Assembly (NCBI RefSeq): GCF_003426775.1
Contig: NZ_QJUG01000019.1
Location: 1-56,683, forward strand
Length of the DNA: 56,683 nucleotides
Source of the DNA: Allorhizocola rhizosphaerae
GTDB taxonomy: Bacteria > Actinomycetota > Actinomycetes > Mycobacteriales > Micromonosporaceae
Direction of reading: 5' to 3'
Shown: positions 16,087-25,346 of the stretch, piece by piece
Position numbering within the stretch: position 1 is the stretch's first letter
Layout of the letters: the number at the start of each line of letters is the position of its first letter
The notes under the pieces: generated by a model
Seen by the model: the letters and a program-made list of their open reading frames with translations, nothing else
The model's database searches: none
What the model was told of the DNA's origin: nothing
Program-made: the position numbers and the translations under genes

Positions 16087-17259
16087 TTAGGGGTGGCGGT
16101 AGGGGCCGACGACCTCCCGGAGGTGGTGAGGGGCGGCCTGGACCACGGCCGTGCCGCCGCGGGCCAGCAGGATCTCTCGCGCGGCCTCCAGTTTGCTGAT
16201 CAGGCGGAGGGGCGGGAGGTCGCCCGGCAGGCACGCCCAGCCGAGGCCGCTGCCCATGCTGCCGCGCACGGGCACGGTCGCGCCCAAGGCCCCGGCCAGC
16301 GCGTCATGCACCGCGTGCAGCTGGCCGTCGGGCGTGTGCAGGCGCAGCGCGACCTCGCCGAGGCGGAACGGATATCGGCCCCACCACGCGGGCGGATGCC
16401 CGCTCGGCTGGGCGTCGTCGAGCCCGATCCGGCGGGCCAGCTCTCGGGTGCGGTGATGCACGCTGACCGACGAACCCTCGAACAGCATCGACACCGCGCC
16501 GCCGGGCGGGGCGGTTGGGCCGAGGCCGCCGCGCCTGCCTGACGTGCTCGGCAGGTCGATCTCGACCGCGGCCGGGGCCACGTTGGCGGCCGTGATGTCC
16601 TCGCGCAGGCCCGCCAGCCGGATCGGCTCGGGCAGCGGGAACGTCACCCACAGCCGCGCCTCGGGCAGGGGATGGGTCTGCAGGGTCACGTCGACCACGC
16701 AGCACGCCGGATGCGGCCAGCCGGGATAGGCCCAGCGCAGGTCGCACACGCTGCCGCCGAGCAGCTGCACCCGGTCGGCGACGCTGGTGATCGTGCCGTC
16801 GGGCAGGACCACAGTCGCGTCGGTGACCAGCGCGGCGGGCGGGCCGAACCAGTGGGCGAGCGGCCCGGTCTCGCCGGTGACCATGATGCCGCCGAGCGTG
16901 GCCCGCGCGGACGGCGGGTCGAGCGCGAGCCGCCGTCCGTGGACGGACAGCTCCTGCGCAATGACGTCGATGCGCACGCCCGCGCCCACCGTCACGCACG
17001 CGGTTTGCGTGTCGTAACGTCGATGATCGAACGCGCTCAGGTCGAGCAGGATGTCGACGACCGGCGGCAGGTCCAGCCAGGAAAGCTTGCTGCCACCGCC
17101 GCGCGGGAGCAGCACGAGATCGCGCGCGTGCGCGATGCGCATGAGACCGCGCAGCTCAGAAAGATCTTGCGGCACGCCGACGTATCGAACGGCCGAACCC
17201 GCCAGTTGGTCGGCCAGACCGCCCTCACGACAGGATGGGAGGTCGAATGTGCTCAACAA
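16087..17259 (-). CDS. FAD-binding oxidoreductase, GlcE-like
   Basis: A 390-residue protein with an N-terminal PCMH-type FAD domain. The pyrophosphate-binding region is PRGGGSKLSW near residue 53, followed by VTVGAGVRID and the ATLGGIMVTGETGP strand-loop. The C-terminal half resembles the glycolate oxidase FAD subunit (GlcE) cap region, with a terminal QAAPHHLREVVG. No GlcD or GlcF partner is adjacent. It probably oxidises a hydroxy acid, but the substrate is unassigned. It is divergent from oligopeptidase B across about 100 bases. Confidence 0.75.
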   Translation of the reverse strand: MLSTFDLPSCREGGLADQLAGSAVRYVGVPQDLSELRGLMRIAHARDLVLLPRGGGSKLSWLDLPPVVDILLDLSAFDHRRYDTQTACVTVGAGVRIDVIAQELSVHGRRLALDPPSARATLGGIMVTGETGPLAHWFGPPAALVTDATVVLPDGTITSVADRVQLLGGSVCDLRWAYPGWPHPACCVVDVTLQTHPLPEARLWVTFPLPEPIRLAGLREDITAANVAPAAVEIDLPSTSGRRGGLGPTAPPGGAVSMLFEGSSVSVHHRTRELARRIGLDDAQPSGHPPAWWGRYPFRLGEVALRLHTPDGQLHAVHDALAGALGATVPVRGSMGSGLGWACLPGDLPPLRLISKLEAAREILLARGGTAVVQAAPHHLREVVGPYRHP

Positions 17260-17358
17260 ATTGCCTCACTCTCCCGCACACGGCTTTACGGGAATTAGAA
17301 CATGTGTACGAACAAGGATGGTACAGCCGAGGCCGTTCGAGGCGCTACCGTTACCGCC

Positions 17359-19443
17359 ATGACTTCGGCCCCGATCGCTAAGCGGATTCCGTTCACCAGG
17401 AGTCACCATGGTGACGTGCTCATCGACGAATATGCGTGGCTTGAGGATAAGGACGACCCGCAGGTCGTGGCCTATCTCGCGGCCGAAAATGAGTACACCG
17501 AACAGGTGACGGCCCACCTGGCAGGGCTGCGCGACGCGCTGTTCCAGGAGATCAAATCGCGGACGCAGGAGACCGACCTGTCGGTGCCGATGCGCAAGGG
17601 TGGCTATTGGTACTACACCCGCACCCAGGAGGGCAAGCAATACGGCATCCACTGCCGCCGCGCCATCGCACCCGGTGAGACCGCCCCGCCGATCCCTGCC
17701 GACGGTGCCCCGCTGCCGGGCGAACAGGTGCTGCTCGACGGCAACGAGCTGGCCGAGGGGCACGAGTTCTTCGCCCTTGGCACGTTCGATGTCAGCCCCG
17801 ATGGCCGGCTCCTCGCATATTCGACCGACTTCGCCGGTGACGAACGATTCACATTGAGGATCAAGGATCTGGCAACGGGTGAGCTGCTTCCCGATGAGAT
17901 TCCGAATACGTTTTACAGCACCGCATGGGCAATTGATAATTCAACGATCTTCTATCTCAGCGTGGACGACGCCTGGCGGCCGCACAAGGTGTGGCGGCAC
18001 CGGGTCGGGTCCACAGTGGACGACGAGCTCGTTTACGAGGAAACCGACGAGCGATTCTGGGTCGGCGTCGATCTGACGCGCTCGAAGCGGTACATAGTAA
18101 TAGACATTCATAGCAAGGTTACCTCGGAGATCAGGCTCATCCCGTCGGACCGGCCGGGTGACGCGCCGGTGGTCTTCGGCGCCGGGCGCAGGCAGGGCGT
18201 CGAGATGTCCATCGACCACCAGGGCGACCGGTTCCTCGTGCTGCACAACGATGGAGCGATCAACTTCACCCTGGGCTGGACCCCGGAATCGGACACGACA
18301 CAGTTCCATCCGATCATCGAGCACCGCGACGACACGCGGCTGGAGGGCGTTGACGCGTTCGACGGGCTGCTGGCCGTCCAGTTCAGGCGCGACGGGCTCA
18401 CCGGGTTGAGGATCCTCCCAACCGACGGCGAGGCCTATGATATTTCCTTCCCCGATCCGCTCTACACCGTGGACCTGTCGAGCAACCCAGACTATGAGAC
18501 GACCCAGCTGCGGCTGACATACACCTCGATGGTGACGCCGGACTCGGTGTACGACTACGACCTCGCGGCGCGGGAGTTGTTGCTGCGCAAGCAGAAGCCC
18601 GTGCTTCCCGGGCCCGACGGGGTGCCCTACGACCCGGCGCGCTACGAGCAGCACCGGGTGTGGGCCACGGCCGACGACGGCACGCGCGTGCCCATCTCGC
18701 TGGTGTGCCGGGTCGGCACGCCCCGCGACGGGTCGGCGCCGTGTGTCCTTTATGGATACGGGTCGTACGAGAGCAGCATGGACCCGTGGTTCTCCATCCC
18801 ACGGCTGTCGCTGCTCAACCGGGGGGTCGTGTTCGCGGTCGCGCATGTGCGGGGCGGTGGCGAGCTGGGCCGCAGGTGGTACGAGGAGGGCAAGCTGCTG
18901 CACAAGCGCAACACGTTTACCGACTTCAACGCGTGCGCGCAGCATCTGGTCAAGTCGGGGTGGACAAGCTCCGACCGGCTCGTGGCGCGCGGCGGCTCGG
19001 CGGGCGGGCTGCTCATGGGCGCGATCGCCAACCTCGCCCCGTCTGCGTATGCGGGCATCGTGGCGCAGGTGCCGTTCGTGGACGCGCTCAACACGATTCT
19101 CAACCCGTCGCTGCCGCTGACCGTGATCGAGTGGGAGGAGTGGGGCAACCCGCTGGAGTCCCGTGAGGTCTACGAATACATGAAGGGGTATTCGCCGTAC
19201 GAGAACGTGTCCGACGTGGACTATCCGGCCATCCTGGCGATGACGAGTTTGAATGACACTCGGGTACGGTACTGCGAGCCCGCGAAGTGGATAGCCAAGC
19301 TGCGCGCGGTCGCGCCCCAGGGCGACTATCTGCTCAAGACCGAGATGGGCGCCGGGCACGGCGGGCCGTCGGGCCGATACGATGCCTGGAAGGAAGAGGC
19401 GTTCATGTCGGCGTGGATCCTCGGCAGGCTGGGGCTCGCGTAG
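17359..19443 (+). CDS. ptrB: oligopeptidase B (S9 prolyl oligopeptidase family)
   Basis: A 694-residue serine peptidase. An N-terminal beta-propeller is followed by an alpha/beta-hydrolase domain from about residue 430. The catalytic triad is readable: Ser547 in GGSAGG, Asp633 in LNDTRV and His667 in GAGHGG. The motif AHVRGGGELGRRWYEEGK is characteristic of oligopeptidase B, which cuts short peptides after basic residues in the cytoplasm; no signal peptide is present. ATG 17359 is preferred to an earlier ATG at 17302. The MFS gene starts 9 bases after its stop. Confidence 0.93.
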   Translation: MTSAPIAKRIPFTRSHHGDVLIDEYAWLEDKDDPQVVAYLAAENEYTEQVTAHLAGLRDALFQEIKSRTQETDLSVPMRKGGYWYYTRTQEGKQYGIHCRRAIAPGETAPPIPADGAPLPGEQVLLDGNELAEGHEFFALGTFDVSPDGRLLAYSTDFAGDERFTLRIKDLATGELLPDEIPNTFYSTAWAIDNSTIFYLSVDDAWRPHKVWRHRVGSTVDDELVYEETDERFWVGVDLTRSKRYIVIDIHSKVTSEIRLIPSDRPGDAPVVFGAGRRQGVEMSIDHQGDRFLVLHNDGAINFTLGWTPESDTTQFHPIIEHRDDTRLEGVDAFDGLLAVQFRRDGLTGLRILPTDGEAYDISFPDPLYTVDLSSNPDYETTQLRLTYTSMVTPDSVYDYDLAARELLLRKQKPVLPGPDGVPYDPARYEQHRVWATADDGTRVPISLVCRVGTPRDGSAPCVLYGYGSYESSMDPWFSIPRLSLLNRGVVFAVAHVRGGGELGRRWYEEGKLLHKRNTFTDFNACAQHLVKSGWTSSDRLVARGGSAGGLLMGAIANLAPSAYAGIVAQVPFVDALNTILNPSLPLTVIEWEEWGNPLESREVYEYMKGYSPYENVSDVDYPAILAMTSLNDTRVRYCEPAKWIAKLRAVAPQGDYLLKTEMGAGHGGPSGRYDAWKEEAFMSAWILGRLGLA

Positions 19444-19452
19444 TCTGCCCGG

Positions 19453-20688
19453 GTGGGGCACGACTTTCGCAGGCTGTGGTTCGCCTACGGCGTCAGCGAG
19501 TTCGGCAGTTATCTGGCGATGGGCGCGCTGCCGCTCATCGCCGTACTGGTGCTCGGCTCGCCCGTGTGGCAGGTTTCGCTGCTCGCGGCGATCGGCACGA
19601 TCACGTCGGCGCTGGTCGCCCTGCCGCTGGGGCCGTGGATCGAGTTCCGGCGCAAGCGGCCGATAATGATCGGCGCCGATGTGGTGCGGGCGCTGGTGTT
19701 GCTCAGCGTGCCGGTGGCCTATGCGTTGCAGGTGCTCAGCTTTGCCCAGTTGTGCGTGGTCGCCTCGGCACAGGCGCTCGGGCAGATCGTGTTCACGGCG
19801 GCGGGCGGGGCGCACCTGAAGGCGCTCGTGCCGCAGGGCGAGCGGGTGCGGGCGTTGGGGCGGCTGGAGGCCACCATGTGGTCGGCCGTCACGGTCGGCC
19901 CGATGCTGGGCGGGTTGCTGATTTCGAGCGTGGGCAAGACCGTGACGATCGCGCTCGACGCGGTGACCTTTCTGGTTTCGGCGGTCGGGATTGGACGGTT
20001 GCGCACGCCGGAGCCGCCACCGCCACCCCGGGTCGCGAGTTTTCGTTGGGGCGCAGGCGTCACCAGCGGATGGCGATATGTTTTCCAGCACGACGGCCTG
20101 CGGCCGTTGTTCCTCAACGCGATGCTGTTCGGTGGGGGCGTGATGTGGTCCAGCCCGCTCTACACCGTGCTGATGCTGCAAGAGTTGAGATTTACCCCTT
20201 GGCAGTACGGCTTGGCGCTCGGCATCCCCGGGCTGGGTGGGGTGATCGGGGCCCTGCTGGCCCGGCGGCTGGTGCGCCGGCACGGTGAGCGGCGGGTCAT
20301 GCTCGTGTCGGGTGTGCTGCGCGCGATCTGGCTGCCGCTCATCCCGCTCGCGGGGCCGGGGGTCGGCGGGCTGGCGGTGATCGCGGCGGCGAACCTGGGC
20401 GTGCTGTTGTCGGCGGGCGTGTTCAACCCGGTGTTCGGGTCCTATCGCATGTCCGTGACCGTCGACGACCACATGGCGCGGGTCCAGACCACGTGGTCGA
20501 TCTCGTCAAAGACGGTGCAGCCGCTGTTCATGATGGTGGGCGGGGTGTTCGCCGCGCTCACGTCTGTCCGGACAGGACTATGGGCGGCCGCGGTGCTCGT
20601 GTTGCTCAGCGTTTTTCTTCTTCCTTGGCGCCGCCGTCCGGTCAGCGCGGAGAACAGCCTCGCCCTGACCGTGCGCAGCCCGAGGTGA
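19453..20688 (+). CDS. MFS transporter, probable drug/metabolite exporter
   Basis: A 411-residue protein with about twelve hydrophobic segments. The cytoplasmic loop between helices 2 and 3 (FRRKRPIMIGADVVRA) is the MFS motif A region. The architecture resembles the macrolide-type exporters of the MFS_3 family. No specificity can be read. The GTG start lies nine bases after the oligopeptidase stop, so the genes are probably one unit; a link such as export of peptides is speculation. The gene ends before two hairpins that separate it from the convergent ROK gene. Confidence 0.85.
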   Translation: MGHDFRRLWFAYGVSEFGSYLAMGALPLIAVLVLGSPVWQVSLLAAIGTITSALVALPLGPWIEFRRKRPIMIGADVVRALVLLSVPVAYALQVLSFAQLCVVASAQALGQIVFTAAGGAHLKALVPQGERVRALGRLEATMWSAVTVGPMLGGLLISSVGKTVTIALDAVTFLVSAVGIGRLRTPEPPPPPRVASFRWGAGVTSGWRYVFQHDGLRPLFLNAMLFGGGVMWSSPLYTVLMLQELRFTPWQYGLALGIPGLGGVIGALLARRLVRRHGERRVMLVSGVLRAIWLPLIPLAGPGVGGLAVIAAANLGVLLSAGVFNPVFGSYRMSVTVDDHMARVQTTWSISSKTVQPLFMMVGGVFAALTSVRTGLWAAAVLVLLSVFLLPWRRRPVSAENSLALTVRSPR

Positions 20689-20694
20689 CGCGGC

Positions 20695-20714
20695 GCGCGG
20701 CCGAAAAGCCGCGC
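20695..20714. terminator. hairpin after MFS gene
   Basis: GCGCGGC and GCCGCGC pair over 7 bp around CGAAAA, seven bases after the MFS stop. There is no T-tract, so it is a GC-rich stem-only candidate. Confidence 0.5.
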
Positions 20715-20862
20715 AGCGTCTGGGGTGCGAATCGGTGCCCCGGCGGGTGCGGGCGCGCTCGTCGTCGCCGTGGCGGTGGGCGGGCCGGTGCTGTTTGGCG
20801 GGATTCGGGCTCGAAACGCCTGGGCCATCGAGACTGGCGCCGACGCCGATGGCTCGCAGTTT

Positions 20863-20894
20863 CGTCACGTTCGTCGGCGTCTCGCCACGTGACG
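20863..20894. terminator. long inverted repeat between convergent genes
   Basis: CGTCACGT and ACGTGACG pair perfectly over 8 bp and enclose an inner GGCG-TCT-CGCC stem. It lies 28 bases beyond the ROK stop, between converging genes, so a bidirectional terminator is the simplest reading. The remainder of 20689-20922 shows no gene. Confidence 0.55.
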
Positions 20895-20922
20895 AGGAGC
20901 GCTGCCAACTCACCCCGAAGAC

Positions 20923-21807
20923 CTAGGCCTGGGTGAGGGCAAGCGCGGCCGCACCGTAAAGCCCGGCATCGCGGCCCAGGCTCGTGGCCTCGATCTGCAG
21001 CCGGCGCAGGAACGCCAGCCCGGCCCGGCGCTTGACCGTCTGACGCAACGGGTGCAGCAGTGTTTCGCCCGCTGCGGAGACCCCACCGCCGACGACGATG
21101 CGGTCGATGTCGCACAGTGCGGCGGCAGTGAGGAACGCTATGGCCAGTGCGTCGGCTGCACGCTCGAACGCTGCCACGGCAATGGGCACACCGATCCGTG
21201 CGTCCGCAGCGAGCATGCGCGCATCGGGCGTGGGCGATGTGGGCTGCCAGCCATGGGCGAGGGCCCAGCGGGTCATGGCGGGCCCACTGGCGATGGTTTC
21301 GACGCAGCCGACGCCGCCACACGGGCAGGGTTCGCCGTGCGGGTCGACGGTGATGTGTCCGATGTGCCCGGCGTTGCCGGTGGGCCCGAGAAAGGGTGTG
21401 CCGTCGATGACCAGGCCGCCACCGACGCCGGTGGAGACGACGACGCCGAGCATGGTGTGGCCGGGGGTGGCGTGGCCGCCGCGCCACCACTCGCCGAGCG
21501 CCATGCATTGTGCGTCGCCCGCTATCGCGACCGGCAGGCCGCCCGAGAGCTCGGAAACCTTGTCCGCCAACGGGAAGCCGCGCCAGGCCGGGATGTTCAC
21601 CGGGCTGACGCGACCCCGGTCCAGCGGGCCGGCCGTGCCGATGCCCACGCCCGCCAGGCCGGGCGACGAGGCCAGCGAGCGTACGAGCGCTGACAGCGTG
21701 GCCGTGGGATCGGCACCGATGGGCACCTCCACGCGTTCCTGCATCTCGCCCGAATCGCCGACGATCGCGGCCGCGAACTTGGTGCCGCCGATGTCGAGCG
21801 CGAGCAT
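20923..21807 (-). CDS. ROK-family sugar kinase
   Basis: A 294-residue ASKHA-fold kinase. It has the phosphate loop DIGGTKFAAAIV at the N-terminus, GNAGHIGHITVDPHGE, and the ROK zinc motif CPCGGVGCVE near residue 160. It lacks an N-terminal HTH and so is an enzyme rather than a repressor. Likely substrates are glucose, mannose or fructose. Its neighbour is a beta-mannosidase, so phosphorylation of released mannose is a reasonable inference. ATG 21807 gives the usual start just before DIGGTK. It is transcribed in the same direction as the mannosidase, 161 bases downstream. Confidence 0.9.
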   Translation of the reverse strand: MLALDIGGTKFAAAIVGDSGEMQERVEVPIGADPTATLSALVRSLASSPGLAGVGIGTAGPLDRGRVSPVNIPAWRGFPLADKVSELSGGLPVAIAGDAQCMALGEWWRGGHATPGHTMLGVVVSTGVGGGLVIDGTPFLGPTGNAGHIGHITVDPHGEPCPCGGVGCVETIASGPAMTRWALAHGWQPTSPTPDARMLAADARIGVPIAVAAFERAADALAIAFLTAAALCDIDRIVVGGGVSAAGETLLHPLRQTVKRRAGLAFLRRLQIEATSLGRDAGLYGAAALALTQA

Positions 21808-21919
21808 CCGGCGATGAGTGAGATGCCGGCCGCGCTGCAGATGCTCGCCCGCGACGGCGACCGGAGAGACTGCGGTGTCGACGGGTGGCCCAGTTTCCGC
21901 CGCCCCCGTTGGCGGCGTG

Positions 21920-21979
21920 TTGACCATGAAGTTGATGTCGCGGCACACCGTCGAGAGTGGACCTGAGCTCATGATCGGC
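21920..21979 (+). repeat. 60-bp interspersed element, copy B
   Basis: Begins TTGACCATGAAGTTGATG and ends CATGATCGGC. It is about 80% identical to copy C without gaps. Its right end overlaps the last codons and stop (21969-21971) of the beta-mannosidase gene. It is the most diverged of the three copies. Confidence 0.78.
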
Positions 21980-24284
21980 GCCAAGGCGAGGAGGGCTCGT
22001 TGAGGCAGCGGAGGACGGGGTGGGTGAGCAGTTGGGTGGGGTCGAGTTGCTTGGTGGTCGTGATGTGCCAGGTGACGGACTCGCCGGGCAGCAGGGTCAC
22101 CAGCTGGTCGTCGATGGTCGCGTCGGGGTCGAGGCGGTCCGGGAAGAGGGCGAGCTCGCGCAGGATGGTCTCGGCGGTGATGTGCACGCGATAGCCGCCG
22201 TCGACCGGCTCGGCCGTGCCCCGCAACGAAGCCGGTGGGAACGCGATGGAGACGTCCTCCTCGGCGAACCTCACGGCTCTTTGTGCGCCGACCGAAGCCG
22301 TGACGAGGTCGGCTGGCGTGTAAGGGAATCGTGCCACGTCACGTGGTGGGATTGAGATCGGGACTTCTTGTGTGGTGAGCACTTCGCCGTGGATGGTGTG
22401 CTGGGTGGTGACGAGAGTGTCCCGCCACGGGAGTGCGGAGTCGTTGACGAGCACCAGCTCGTTGTCCTGGAAGGTGATCAGCCGATCGGCATAGGCACGC
22501 CGAAGCTCGTACCAGAGTGGCTTGCGCCGGCCCGCACCGTCGACGGCGGCCCATGACGTGACGGGCCAGCAATCGTTGAGCTGCCAGACGATCGTGCCCA
22601 TGCAGTATGGCATCAATGCACGGAATCGTTGTATGCCAAAGGATACGGCACGTGCCTGGTTGAGCTGGGTGTAGTAGTGCCAGTCGTCGAAAGTTGACGG
22701 CCGTGGGAGGTGTCCCTGCAAGCCGCTGAGGAGTTTGGCTTGGCCGTCGATTGCCTTCTGATGTGAGGAGTCCGGCGTCAGCTCCGGCGCGGTGACTGAA
22801 TCGCGCAGTGTGGCCCAGGTGGGCGGGCCTTGAAAGCCGAACTCCGCCACGAATCGTGGAGTGTAGGTCGCATAGTGCGTGTAATCGTGGGTCACCCAGA
22901 CGGTCCAGATGTGCACCGTCCCCAATGAAGGGTCTTTGACATCAAGGGAAGGGTCTCCGGAATACGGGCTCCCCGGCCAGTAGGGACGGCTCGGATCGAG
23001 CTCGCCGACCAGGCGCGGCAGCAGGTCGTGGTAGAAACCCGCGCCCCACGACCGCCCTTCGAGCCGGTCGCGCCAACCCCAATGCTGGTGTCCCTCAAGG
23101 TTTTCGTTGTTGCCACACCAGATCACCAGCGAAGGGTGACTCATCAGGCGCACGATGTTGTCCCGCGCCTCCGCCTCGACCTCGGAAGCGAACGGCTCCT
23201 CCTCCGGGTAGGCCGCACAAGCGAACGGAAAGTCCTGCCACACCAACAATCCCAGTTCGTCGGCGGTGTTGTAGAACTCGTCGGACTCGTAGACTCCGCC
23301 GCCCCACACGCGCAAGAGATTGGCCCCGGCGTCGATGGCTTGCCGCATCCGCGTGGCCACATGGTCTGCGGTCACCCGTGTGGGAAAGCAATCATCCGGT
23401 ATCCAGTTGAACCCGCGCACAAACACCGGCTTGCCGTTGACGATGAGCCGGAACGCCTCCCGCTCGATGCTGACCGTGCGCAGCCCCACCCGGCGAGACC
23501 AGGTCGACTCCCCCAAGGTCACGCTCAGGTCGTAAAGGTGTTGCTCCCCATGGCCTTGCGGCCACCACAACTGCGCATCGGGCACGTCGAGCTTCAGGAC
23601 CGCCGAGGTCTGCCCGGCCGCCAGTTTGGTGTCGACCATGACCCCGCCGATGGACGCCGTCACGGTGAGCGGGTCCTCCGAGACCCGTTCCACGTCAACG
23701 AAGACGTCCACCCCGTCCAGCCGGGTTTGCGGCCGCACCGAAGCGAGCCGCGCACCCGACCACGAATGCAGCCCGATGGCCCGCCAGATCCCGGCGGTCA
23801 CCAGCGTCGGGCCCCAGTCCCACCCGAAGTTGCACGCCATCTTGCGAATGAACTGGTATGGCTCGTCATATGCGCCCGGCCGGTCGCCCAGCCGTTCCCT
23901 GTGCGCCAGCGCATAGTCGTAAGCCGAGTCGAACGTGATGGACAGTGTGTTGGAACCGGCGTTCAGCGAAACCGGGAACCGATAGGTGCGGTGCATGTTC
24001 GCCGTGTGCCCGATCTCGACCCCGTTGAGCCGCAGCGTCGCGACCGTGTCCAGCCCTTCGCAGACCAGATCGACCCGGTCGTGCCCGTCGGGCGCCCAGT
24101 CGAACGTGGTCGTGTAGGTCCATCGCCTGCGCCCGATCCACGCCAGCCGGGTCTCGTTGTCGTCACGGTACGGCTCTTCGATGAGCCCGGCCGCGAGCAG
24201 GTCGGTGTGGACGCAGCCGGGGACGGTGGCTGGAATCCCGTCGTTGAAGTCGAGGGTCCACCCGTCGTGCAATCGGCGGTACAT
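21969..24284 (-). CDS. beta-mannosidase, glycoside hydrolase family 2
   Basis: A 771-residue GH2 enzyme. Its order is a jelly-roll sugar-binding domain, an immunoglobulin-like domain, a TIM barrel from about residue 290 and C-terminal beta domains. The barrel shows RVWGGGVYESDEFY, the acid/base glutamate in WCGNNENLEG and the nucleophile region AEFGFQGPP. NFGWDWGP and the overall layout point to beta-mannosidase rather than beta-galactosidase or glucuronidase. There is no signal peptide, so it acts on imported beta-mannosides. The ATG at 24284 has GGGAGAGAA upstream. It is divergent from the first LacI gene across 42 bases. Confidence 0.9.
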   Translation of the reverse strand: MYRRLHDGWTLDFNDGIPATVPGCVHTDLLAAGLIEEPYRDDNETRLAWIGRRRWTYTTTFDWAPDGHDRVDLVCEGLDTVATLRLNGVEIGHTANMHRTYRFPVSLNAGSNTLSITFDSAYDYALAHRERLGDRPGAYDEPYQFIRKMACNFGWDWGPTLVTAGIWRAIGLHSWSGARLASVRPQTRLDGVDVFVDVERVSEDPLTVTASIGGVMVDTKLAAGQTSAVLKLDVPDAQLWWPQGHGEQHLYDLSVTLGESTWSRRVGLRTVSIEREAFRLIVNGKPVFVRGFNWIPDDCFPTRVTADHVATRMRQAIDAGANLLRVWGGGVYESDEFYNTADELGLLVWQDFPFACAAYPEEEPFASEVEAEARDNIVRLMSHPSLVIWCGNNENLEGHQHWGWRDRLEGRSWGAGFYHDLLPRLVGELDPSRPYWPGSPYSGDPSLDVKDPSLGTVHIWTVWVTHDYTHYATYTPRFVAEFGFQGPPTWATLRDSVTAPELTPDSSHQKAIDGQAKLLSGLQGHLPRPSTFDDWHYYTQLNQARAVSFGIQRFRALMPYCMGTIVWQLNDCWPVTSWAAVDGAGRRKPLWYELRRAYADRLITFQDNELVLVNDSALPWRDTLVTTQHTIHGEVLTTQEVPISIPPRDVARFPYTPADLVTASVGAQRAVRFAEEDVSIAFPPASLRGTAEPVDGGYRVHITAETILRELALFPDRLDPDATIDDQLVTLLPGESVTWHITTTKQLDPTQLLTHPVLRCLNEPSSPWRRS

Positions 24285-24326
24285 TTCTCTCCCAGGCGCT
24301 GAACCGTGTAAGTATGAGGAGCATAC

Positions 24327-25325
24327 GTGAAGCGACCCACGATCGCCGACATCGCCCGCGAGGCGGGCGTCTCCAAGGGCGCCGTCTCCTATGCGCTCAA
24401 CGGCCAGCCCGGCGTGTCCGACCAGACCCGCCGCCGCATCATCGCCATCGCACACCGGCTGGGCTTCCAGGCCAGCACCGCCGCCCGTGCCCTGGCCGGC
24501 GCGCGGGCCAAGGTGATCGGCCTGACGCTGCACCGTCCACCCCGGACACTCGGGGTGGAGCCGTTCTTCATGGAGCTCATCAGCGGGCTGGAGGCCGAGC
24601 TGTCCACCCAGTCATACGCGCTGCTCCTGCAGATGGTCCCCGACCACCATGAGGAGATCGCGTATTACCGCCGCTGGTGGACGGAGCGGCGCGTGGACGG
24701 GATGCTCGTGTGCGACCTGCGCACGCACGACGCTCGCATCCGTGCGCTCAAGGAGCTTGCCATCCCCGCGGCCGTCATCGGCCCGCCGGGTGAGCTGCCG
24801 AGCGTCTGGTCCGACGACGCGGTCTCGATGGTGGAGGCGGTCGAATATCTCGCCTCCCTCGGGCACACCCGCATCGCCCGGATCGCGGGGCTGCCCGACC
24901 TCGCGCACACCGCAATCCGTACCGAATCATTTCTCAAAGCCTGCCCGCAGGGCATCGTCGTCGCCACCGACTACACGGCCGAATCGGGTGCCCGCGCCAC
25001 CCGGCGCGTGCTCAACACGCACGACCGGCCGACCGCGCTGATCTACGACAACGACATCATGGCGGTCGCCGGGGTCGCGGTCGCCTATGAGGCCGGGCTG
25101 TCCATTCCGGACGATCTGTCGATCATCGCGTGGGACGACTCGCCGATCTGCTCCCTTGTCCATCCCGCGCTCACCGCTTTGACCAGGGATATCGGCGCCT
25201 ATGGCACGCATGCGGCGCGTCTGCTGCTCGATCTGATCAACGGCGCCGAGGCGCGCAGTCGCAGCGAGCAGCCCGCGCATTTGGTCTTCCGCGACTCCAC
25301 GGGACGTTGTAGGGTCACGCCTTAA
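24327..25325 (+). CDS. LacI-family regulator 1
   Basis: A 332-residue repressor. The HTH is at residues 3-25 (TIADIAREAGVSKGAVSYAL), then the hinge and a periplasmic-binding-protein-like sensor domain. The start is GTG 24327, preceded by GAGGAG within a short GTATG/CATAC inverted repeat. It is divergent from the beta-mannosidase and 21 bases upstream of the sugar importer, so it probably controls both in response to a mannoside or similar sugar. Confidence 0.92.
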   Translation: MKRPTIADIAREAGVSKGAVSYALNGQPGVSDQTRRRIIAIAHRLGFQASTAARALAGARAKVIGLTLHRPPRTLGVEPFFMELISGLEAELSTQSYALLLQMVPDHHEEIAYYRRWWTERRVDGMLVCDLRTHDARIRALKELAIPAAVIGPPGELPSVWSDDAVSMVEAVEYLASLGHTRIARIAGLPDLAHTAIRTESFLKACPQGIVVATDYTAESGARATRRVLNTHDRPTALIYDNDIMAVAGVAVAYEAGLSIPDDLSIIAWDDSPICSLVHPALTALTRDIGAYGTHAARLLLDLINGAEARSRSEQPAHLVFRDSTGRCRVTP

Positions 25326-25334
25326 ACGCTTTAG
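25321..25334. promoter_or_regulatory. LacI-type operator before sugar-binding protein gene
   Basis: CTTAAACGCTTTAG is a pseudo-palindrome centred on a CpG, the central step that LacI hinge helices usually insert into. Five of seven base pairs are symmetric. It overlaps the stop of the LacI gene and lies 12 bases before the start codon of the binding-protein gene. Confidence 0.55.
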
Positions 25335-25346
25335 TGGAGGTCCGCG

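Noticed and set aside
17298..17313. LexA/SOS box upstream of oligopeptidase B (GAAC...GAAC)
   Set aside because: The two GAAC elements are direct repeats, whereas the actinobacterial SOS box needs GAAC and GTTC in inverted order.
17941..20472. An 843-codon minus-strand frame opposite oligopeptidase B and the MFS gene
   Set aside because: Shadow frame: both plus-strand genes have complete catalytic or membrane motifs.
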